64,000 nucleotides of DNA from NCBI GenBank assembly GCA_030267565.1, contig BRXU01000003.1:3242001-3306000 (forward strand), read 5' to 3'. A program made the position numbers and the translations under genes. Within the stretch, counting starts at the first letter, position 1; each line of letters begins with the position of its first letter. The notes beneath the pieces are model-generated. The model made no database searches and was not told where the DNA came from. It saw only the letters and a list, made by a program, of their open reading frames with translations. Of this stretch, positions 56,787-64,000 are shown piece after piece. The stretch comes from Pleodorina starrii (lineage: Eukaryota > Chlorophyta > Chlorophyceae > Chlamydomonadales > Volvocaceae).

Positions 56787-57451
56787 CGCTGCCATGCCAC
56801 TCTTCCCCACACCCCTACCCACTGTTCGTATTTCCAAGGGCAACATCGAGGAATACGCTGGAGATGAGGGACAGGGACAGGAGCCAAAGAGTAGGAAGGA
56901 GCTACACGTACCGAGCCCGCTGCCAAAGCCCATCGACAGACAGGCACCCACCGGCCACTGCGCCAACGGGAAGCATGTCGGCGCGGGCGGGAACTGCACG
57001 AGGGCAGGTAAGAGGGGTCGGCAGGGGTTGGCGGGGGGAAGTTGCAGAAAACCAAAACAATAGGGGTGGGGAAGTGAAAAGGAGCAGCGGGCAGGCTCCG
57101 GTGTCGGTGTCGCAGCCCTCATCCACCATGAAACGCCACTTGAAGGAGGGAGAGCCCGCGCCTCAGCGCGCAGGGAGTCAGGGCGAGACCGACAGGAGGG
57201 AACCGGAGCCGAAGGGCAGGAAGCGCTGGGATGCAGGGGCGAGGGCAGAGGGCAGAGGGAAGGGGAAGGCACAGCGCAGTGGCGAAGGCGACGGCGTGGA
57301 AGTTGAGCTGATGCTGCGTGGCCTGGTGCCCCGTGAACAACAACGCAGGGCAGAGCGCAAGGCCAGCAAGTGCTGGGCCAGCGAGCAGTACACAGCACGG
57401 CATGCAGTACACAGCTGCAGAAGGCAGACGGAGGCAACTGTGCGTACGTAA
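56787..57451 (+). CDS. Possible exons of an unknown charged protein (low confidence)
   Basis: Two plus-strand stretches have protein-like composition. 56838-57010 encodes NIEEYAGDEGQGQEPKSRKE, later TGHCANGKHVGAGGNC, and ends at a donor (CAG|GTAAGAG). 57128-57451 encodes MKRHLKEGEPAPQ, then a Lys/Arg/Glu-rich region and LRGLVPREQQRRAERKASKC. The His/Cys spacing in the first piece is knuckle-like but incomplete. No family is recognised and no further exons were linked. It could be a remnant of a mobile element. Confidence 0.22.
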
Positions 57452-59433
57452 CCCCTGAGTGACGGAGGCATCCCCAGGCGGGGCTACTGGTGCATGGTCG
57501 GTGGAAAGGCCCTCACCCCAGCCCTCACTCAAACCCACGCTGGCCACGAACGGTCTCCTCGTCTTGCCTGGGTGGGCGACCTCTGCTTGGGCTCCACTGG
57601 GTTCACTGCCTCCATTGCCACTAGGAGACCAGAGGGCGGGGAGGTGGGAGGTGGTGCGTGCCAAGTGCACGGCGACGAAAGCTGGGCTTGACATGGCTAG
57701 TATACATCGGACACAACGAAGCCCACCACTCCCATGATTGCCGCGGACAACGCTCGCCCGCCACCGATCCGCAGCGCCTTGCCTAAGCAGGGCCCAAGCA
57801 GGGCTGGACCTCAAGTAACCCTGTCGCAGGAGAGCGAGTTCGGTGCCAACGGGACTCCTGGCCTATCATTACGCCGGACGCACTGGAAAAGGAGCCGCAC
57901 GCCCTTTTCGGTAGGCAGGTGTGGTGCGAGGTTCCACTGGTCACAGGGTTCATTCGACACTGCCTGAAGCGCTCAGACTATTCAAAGTAGATGTGAATGG
58001 ATAAATAATACGTCTTCAGCGGATGGGTGCACCAGGGCACGCCTAGCACGCCCGGTCAAGCTGACGGCGGGCTGTCCTAACCGCCGTCTCCGTTTTAACC
58101 GTCACTCTGGTCATGCCTTTCCTCGCTCGACGCCCGGCTTTCAACGGGGAATCAAACCCACCTTCACCAAGGTTTCACTCCATTTCAAGGCTCTTCGGGT
58201 TCGCCAAAGAGCAAAAGGGTGCGGTCTGCGGTGCGCAAACTTGGGACGCTGGCCGCTCGGACCGATGATTTCTACGCATGTAATTGTGTCAGCAAGTTGT
58301 TTGCACGTACTTTCAGGGCGCCAACAGTGAAAAATGCTTGAAGAAAGTGCTGGTTCCGATATGCAGACAGCACGGCCGTCACAGTGGAACGACGCGATGC
58401 TTTCAACATTGAAGAGACGTAATAATCAAAAATCCAACTCCCTTAGCTCTGTGCACTGATCAAGCGCTACTTCATCAAAGGGCAAATCCCGACGGTACGG
58501 CTTTGTTTGCCAGCTCCTAGCTGCGTCTCAGGACCGGCAGACCCTATTCCGCTAGTGCTGTAACAAAAGTGCCACAATGCTTACAATTGCTTTCACATGG
58601 TTCAGATGTAGCAGCCATTTCAGTATCATACGTTAACACCGAGGTCCGTGTCCCAAATCCCTTTGGATTTCTTTTCTCATAATCACTGCAAGCCCTCTGG
58701 AAGACCTGGCGTTAAGTCTAAAGGCTGTTTGAAACGCGTGGAATGAACGCAACGCAAGTTGGCCCGGAGACAGCCGGGCATTTCCAGCGAGCGCCCGCAG
58801 GCGCGTTACTCAACACCCGCGTTCATGGCTGGACGCGTAGAGGAAATACATAGATGATTCATTGCCGTTACAGGCCCGGGCGTGTTGGCAAGCGCAACAT
58901 CCTCCGCATCAATGTCACAGCCACAGAGCCTGCGGGCGTACAACTACAGCACTTGAGACGAGGCGGCTCACAACGTAAAAGCGGTTATGGGCCGAGCTTA
59001 ACATGTTCGAGAGTATACCGGTAGGCGAGCAACGGGGATGAAGCATCTGCGTGTCGTGGTGTTCGGTGCAGTGGCTGACTTGAGGAGGCCGCTTAAGTTG
59101 CACTATTGATACTTCATGCGTCGACCTGCTTGCAGTATCGGGTAGGGCATGTTTGAGGGGCGCGGAAGCGGAAAAAGTAGTTTTGCAGCTGTCACCTAAA
59201 ACGCGAAGCGAGCGTGCACAGTTTTTTCGCGGTCCACCCATCCCTTTTCCACTGGTCCCAAGTCGCGAGACAAGCACGCAGCGAGGCTTCTCGGTGGTCG
59301 AGTGAACAGCTACTGCCAAACAGGCATGCTTGTGAATGCCCAGACTACGACCGCCCTTGCAGGTTTTCCGGACGCGTTTGGGTTGCTCCCAAGGGCCATG
59401 ACTCAATGGATTGGTTCGGCGCTGGCCGAGCTC
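57452..59433. other. Intergenic region, no gene recognised
   Basis: Mostly lower-GC sequence (58000-58900 is clearly less GC-rich than the flanks) with short open frames. ACCGCCGTCTCCGTTTTAACC at about 58080 resembles the core of the dispersed intron-associated repeat. Nothing else stands out. Confidence 0.45.
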
Positions 59434-59858
59434 GGTTGACAGGCGGCACCGGCGGCCTCGCTGGCCTTGCTGCTGGCGCGCTCGGCGGTGGGCTGCGGAA
59501 CCGTGGGCCGCATTTATCTCGTCAGTCACAGCGGTCGTGCCGCCTCAGCAGCGGCAGGCTGTGCCAGCGCCGCCGCCGGCACGGGTTCGGCGCTGGGGCT
59601 GGGCTCCTGCTGGCGCTGGATGTGGACGCCGAGTCGCTTTGCTCGACAGCTAGCCTCAGGCGGAGGGCGAGGGACAGGAGGTGCACGAGGCCTGGAGGCC
59701 TGCGGCGGCTCTGCTGTGCCGGCCCATCGGCGCCTGCGGATGCGGTGCTTGGCGGGTGAGTGGGGCGAGGGCGGTTGCCATGCATGTGGCCTGGTACGCA
59801 CAAGGCTTAGCGCCTGGTTTAGCGGCTGCATCAATACTCGGTCCGGACATACCGGACA
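59434..59858 (+). repeat. Dispersed repeat, copy 2 (first copy at 1674)
   Basis: Nearly identical to 1674-2000 over about 320 bases, with single-base changes (for example GCTCGGCGG for GCTGGGCGG) and small indels. It then shows weaker similarity to 59858. Same orientation as copy 1, 57.8 kb apart. Confidence 0.85.
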
Positions 59859-60378
59859 AAATTGACCCCGTCAGCGGGGTTATGGCGACCGTGGCACCCG
59901 GAGCAAGACGGCTCTTCCCAACTTGGACACACTGGCGGCAGGATGGACTGAGCCCGAATGTTGAACGCTGCTGCTGCAAGCACTGATGACGGCATGGGTG
60001 ACTGGCGTTCGCACATTTCGAATTCGCGTCAGGGAGCCGGCATTGCGAGGACTTCCTTGTGCTTCCTTCAAGCCCTCATACGCACCTCTGCCGCCTCCCT
60101 TGCACCCCCTTGGTCGCAGTGCATCCGCATGCAGCGCCACTCGATCGACCAAGGCCAAGGCCAAGGGGCCGGTCATCAGGAACGGCCAACATGGCTGCTC
60201 CCAATGGCGGAGTGCGCCTCTTCGCGGCGCCGCAGGGAAGGAGGGGCGTGCCTGTGCCTGTGCCTGTGCGTGTGCCGTGGTGCTCCTATTGCCATCAGGG
60301 ATCGGGTTAGTGGGGTGTCACGGAGGAGTGCGGTATGCATACAGAGGCATATACACAGGTAGGCACGTGCACACATAC

Positions 60379-60500
60379 ACCCAAAGAAACACAAAAAGAA
60401 ACACAAAAAGAAACACAAAAAGAAACACAAAAAGAAACGCAAACAAACACACACACAAACACACACAAAAAGAAACACACACAAAAAGAAACGCACGCAC
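60379..60500 (+). repeat. 12-bp tandem repeat AAAAAGAAACAC
   Basis: Five perfect units are followed by variants with ACACACAA spacers. It is AT-rich, unlike the surroundings. Confidence 0.9.
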
Positions 60501-60530
60501 AGAAAAGAGGTCGCTGCGCTTCTCGTCTTG

Positions 60531-60627
60531 GTAAGGTTACGGGTATGCTCGGTAAGTATTGCAGGGTTCCAGGTCCGTTTGCTAACGCCGTCTCCGTCCC
60601 TTCGCTACGGTAACTTCTTTTTACCCC
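60531..60627 (+). repeat. Dispersed intron-associated repeat, copy 5
   Basis: Matches 12681-12786 along most of its length: GGTAAGGTTAC, GTAAGTATTGC, GGGTTCC.GGTCCGTT, GCTAACGCCGTCTCCGTC, then ACGGTAACTTCTTTTTACCC. Confidence 0.75.
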
Positions 60628-60842
60628 TCACGTGTGGCTTGCTGCCCCTTGCCATCCCCTGCTCTCCTCGCTCCCCGGGCTGCCGTACACCCCCCGCAGC
60701 CCGACTTGTGTACGTTTCTGGCGGCGGCTACGGACAGCTCCGCCACCATGGTCGACATTGCCGCACTTCTGCGGACTTCCCTGGAGTCGTCCTTCACCCT
60801 GCCCGCCGTGGACCTCTGCCGATGTACAGCTGTACGACATTG
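60627..60842 (+). repeat. Exon-like repeat family near 60.6-62.3 kb
   Basis: An 80-base block (GTGGCYTGCTGCCCCTTRCC through CCCGCAGCCC) occurs at 60627-60712, 61554-61636 and 63834-63916. A second block (GTCGTCCTTCAYCCTGCCCG ... GATGTACAGCTGTACG) occurs at 60787-60842 and 62218-62281. Each CCCGCAG could be a splice acceptor, so these may be shuffled exons of one multi-copy gene. Confidence 0.6.
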
Positions 60843-60887
60843 CCCAGCCCAGCACAGCACAGCCCAGCTCAGCCCAGCACAGCACAG

Positions 60888-61732
60888 CTCAGCACAGCTC
60901 AGCGCAGCTCAGCCCAGCTCAGCCCAGCTCAGCCCCTCACCTTTATCCCCCTCACCTTGATCCCCCTTTACCTTCATCCCCCTCATCTTCCCCCCCTCAC
61001 CGTCATCCCCCTCACCATCATCCCCTTGACCTTCATCCCGCCGCCGCCGCCGCCGCCGACGACGACAGGTGAGCAATTATGTGCGAGCAACTGAGAGGGG
61101 GGAGCACATTGACTTGGTGGGTTTCGGTTTTCGGTACTGAATGCTTGTGGATCAACCAAGTTACACCGGGGTTAGGTTGTTTGTGCACCTGCACTCAGTG
61201 GGACTCCGTAATTGGTGTCGAATCAACAGCTACTGTCACCTGCCAAGTCAGCTTTAGAATGTCCTGACTTGGGCCACCCTTTCCGCCCTACCTGGCAGGT
61301 TCTCCAGACGCGTGCGGGTCGTCACCACGGGCTACGTTTCAGAAGGTTGGAGCGGCAGCGGCTCATCACCTTGCGGAGAGTCGAAGCGGCCACGCCACTT
61401 TGGTTGGAGGAGCTCCCATGAACGCCAACATGCAAGCTGCTCCCCATCGCTGCGAGACGACGTCCGCCAGGCCGGCAACTCGGTGTCATGGTAAGAGTGT
61501 GAGGCAGCGCCGCGGCCCCGCGACCGAAGCTCCTGCACAACTCCACCCGTCTCGTGTGGCCTGCTGCCCCTTACCATCCCCTGCTCTCCTCGCTCGCCGT
61601 AACGCCGTACATTTCCCGCAGCCCCACTGCTGTACCTTACTATGGACAGCTCCTCCTGCAACACCAGCGGCTTGTGCTGGGACGTGCGCAACGCTGCCAC
61701 TTCCCGCATCTGCATCTGCTTCTTCGAACAAG
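60888..61732 (+). repeat. Segmental duplication, unit A
   Basis: From a CAGCCCAGCT-rich tract through CCCCTCACCTTTATCCCC, the triplet tract (GCCGCC/GACGAC) at 61046-61068 and onward, this segment matches 63101-64000 almost base for base. The offset is about 2212 bases, changing to 2280 after a 68-base insertion in unit B. No frame within it belongs to a recognised protein. Confidence 0.92.
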
Positions 61733-62960
61733 CCCGCGCTGGCAGAGCTGCACGCCGGCGGTGCGCTGGCCGACGCGATTCTGTGCAGTCAGGTCGCACG
61801 GCCAGCGCCCGCCCTGTGTTCGCATCCGCTCCCTGGAGTCAAGCCTGGCCCAGCAGCTGGCGCAGATACCTTTGAGCTGCGAACCTTGCTGTGAGTGGTC
61901 CTGCGGCGTCACGGTGCCCAGCAGCCTCGTCTTAGACAACCCCACCATGTTCGACAACGCCGCACTTTTGGAGGAGCGTACGGCTTCAGCGGCGGAGGCC
62001 GTCGAGGAGGAGAGCAGCGACGACGCGGCGCGGCTGGCGGCAGCGCCGTTGCAGCTGCGGTGGAGCCGTGAGGCCGCGGCGACGGAGCAGCATGTCTCTG
62101 ATGCCGTGTCTCTGATGCCATCCTGGGCTCAGCCGCCCCGCTGGGTTGTCGCCCGACACATCCGCTCAGGGAGGCCGCGAAGGACAGTCTGGGTGCGTCC
62201 GAGCTGCGGACTTCCCTGGAGTCGTCCTTCATCCTGCCCGCACCGTGGACCTCTGCCGATGTACAGCTGTACGGCATTGCGGACTCGGAGGCGGCGCTGC
62301 TGGACCGTAGCGGCTGCCAGGCCTCGCTGCCGGCCGCGTTCGGCCGCCAGTCACAGCGGCGCATGGGCGCTTACGTTGTCGTGGCGCGGCGTCGTAGTAC
62401 AGCTCACTGGACAAGGTGCACACGGAGGCGTCCCTGGAGCATTCCACGCCCCTCCAAACAACGAGCTCAGCGTCGCCGCGGGTCGCCTGTCGTGCAGCTG
62501 TGGCCCGTCAGGTGGGTGCGTCGTGTCGTGCGGCGAGGTGTGTATCGGGCGATCAGGACGGGGGACCCGGGGCGAGGGTGGAGGACCCACAACACGTGTC
62601 CGTGCGGATCCAGGAGTAGCATTGGAGCGAAATCTGTGCAGCGCATTGAGCCACCTTGCAAGACTGCTGCGGCCTCCTGCTGCGTCCTCATGTACCACAC
62701 CCATGGATGCGTTCACTCGGGAGTCGCATTTGTCGCATCGAATTGGTGACAAGGGTCCATACGGGTCAGCTAGCTTCGTTCGCTCCCCCGCCGATGACCT
62801 CTCCGTTGCTTGAGACGCAACACCGCCCCGCTGAATCTCTTCCAAACACTCTCAACCCTTGCAGTTCCGGCGACCGGCAACCTGCCTCCAAATGCTGGAC
62901 AGGCACCCACGAGCCACTACACGGCCTCGCCGTCCGCACCTGGCCTTCAACTGCACCACC
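61733..62960 (+). other. Spacer between duplicated units with open frames of unknown origin
   Basis: One frame reads through an acidic segment (FDNAALLEERTASAAEAVEE, about 61949-62010) that looks protein-like, but it does not link to a recognised family. Similar short open frames occur on both strands. Possibly exons of the multi-copy family represented by the flanking duplication. Confidence 0.3.
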
Positions 62961-63100
62961 GCCTTCCAGCGCATCAGCACAGCCCAGCGCAGCGCAGCGC
63001 AGCGCAGCTCAGCGCAGCTCAGTGCAGCTCAGCCCAGCCCAGCCCAGCTCAGCCCAGCTCAGCCCAGCCCAGCTCAGCACAGCTCAGCACAGCTCAGCGC

Positions 63101-64000
63101 AGCTCAGCGCAGCTCAGCGCAGCTCAGCGCAGCTCAGCCCAGCTCAGCCCCTCACCTTTATTCCCCTCACCTTGATCCCCCTTTACCTTCATCCCCCTCA
63201 TCTTCCCCCCCTCACCGTCATCCCCCTCATCATCATCCCCTTGACCTTCATCCCGCCGCCGCCGACGACGACGACGACAGGTGAGCAATTATGTGCGAGC
63301 AACTGAGAGGGGGGAGCACATTGACTTGGTGGGTTTCGGTTTTCGGTACTGAATGCTTGTGGATCAACCAAGTTACACCGGGGTTAGGTTGTTTGTGCAC
63401 CTGCACTCAGTGGGACTCCGTGATTGGTGTCGAATCAACAGCTACTGTCACCTGCCAAGTCAGCTTTAGAATGTCCTGACTTGGGCCACCCTTTCCGCCC
63501 TACCTGGCAGGTTCTCCAGACGCGTGCGGGTCGTCACCACGGGCTACGTTTCAGAAGGTTGGAGCGGCAGCGGCTCATCACCTTGCGGAGAGTCGAAGCG
63601 GCCACGCCACTTTGGTTGGAGGAGCTCCCATGAACGCCAACATGCAAGCTGCTCCCCATCGCTGCGAGACGACGTCCGCCAGGCCGGCAACTCGGTGTCA
63701 TGGTAAGAGTGTGAGGCTCAAGATGTGGGGTCGGGACGTCGGATACGGTACACGTAACCGCCCGGCGCCACGGCGCAGCCGACGCAGCGCCGCGGCCCCG
63801 CGACTGAAGCTCCTGCACAACTCCACCCGTCTCGTGTGGCCTGCTGCCCCTTACCATCCCCTGCTCTCCTCGCTCGCCGTAACGCCGTACATTTCCCGCA
63901 GCCCCACTGCTGTACCTTACTATGGACAGCTCCTCCTGCAACACCAGCGGCTTGTGCTGGGACGTGCGCAACGCTGCCACTTCCCGCATCTGCATCTGCT
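63101..64000 (+). repeat. Segmental duplication, unit B (runs off the window)
   Basis: Second copy of unit A. It carries an extra 68 bases around 63718-63785 (AAGATGTGGGGTCGGGACGT onward) and a few substitutions. Because it reaches the window end, the true duplication length is unknown. Confidence 0.92.

Noticed and set aside
57119..57814. 231-codon minus-strand open frame
   Set aside because: It lies opposite a charged plus-strand frame, consists of Leu/Pro/Cys-rich complement, and has no motif.

Overview
The window looks like nuclear DNA from a volvocine/chlamydomonadalean green alga. Three things point that way. The DNA is GC-rich. The genes are split by many short introns with GT(G/A)AG-type donors and C-rich acceptors. 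The products have green-lineage homologues: HSP22-type small heat shock proteins, a FAE1-type 3-ketoacyl-CoA synthase, and a plastid-type PurM with an N-terminal extension. All gene models were built by reading homology across exons and checking that splice phases join. Nothing was searched against a database.

Layout. 1-4.2 kb holds fragments: a polyketide-synthase ketosynthase-like remnant, a dispersed repeat, a telomere-like C-rich minisatellite, and the C-terminal part of a DUF3754-like gene. 4.2-6.9 kb is non-coding and carries a compact MITE with 22-bp inverted ends and a 7-bp target duplication (5325-5640). 6.9-13.2 kb (+) encodes the standout gene: a secreted 1012-residue protein joining a chitin-type lytic polysaccharide monooxygenase (LPMO), two CBM14 chitin-binding modules and a GH18 chitinase. 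14.8-16.4 kb (+) is an unrecognised 285-residue protein with a possible PH-like C-terminal half. 19.1-24.1 kb (+) is a 3-ketoacyl-CoA synthase. 26.6-27.1 kb (+) is a heat-shock-element-driven HSP22 with a one-base frame break near its start. 28.0-28.7 kb is a large inverted repeat.

29.2-31.7 kb (-) is PurM (AIR synthetase, purine synthesis). 33.2-36.9 kb (-) is the ribosome-biogenesis WD40 protein DCAF13/Sof1. Divergent from it, 37.6-49.6 kb (+) is a 19-exon LSD1/FLD-type histone demethylase (SWIRM plus amine oxidase, 1265 residues). 52.3-53.3 kb (-) is a second, intact small HSP with one intron. 54.7-56.4 kb (-) has exons of a possible membrane protein. 57-64 kb is mostly repeats: a second copy of the 1.7-kb dispersed repeat and a segmental duplication displaced by about 2.2 kb that runs off the end.

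The genes do not form a pathway. They are single eukaryotic loci embedded in repeat-rich DNA. The one self-contained system is the LPMO-CBM14-CBM14-GH18 protein, which would combine oxidative cleavage, binding and hydrolysis of chitin in one secreted chain. Two dispersed signals are not explained by the genes: a 12-bp palindrome GACCC(RY)GGGTC found at nine sites, and a short intron-associated repeat found at five sites.
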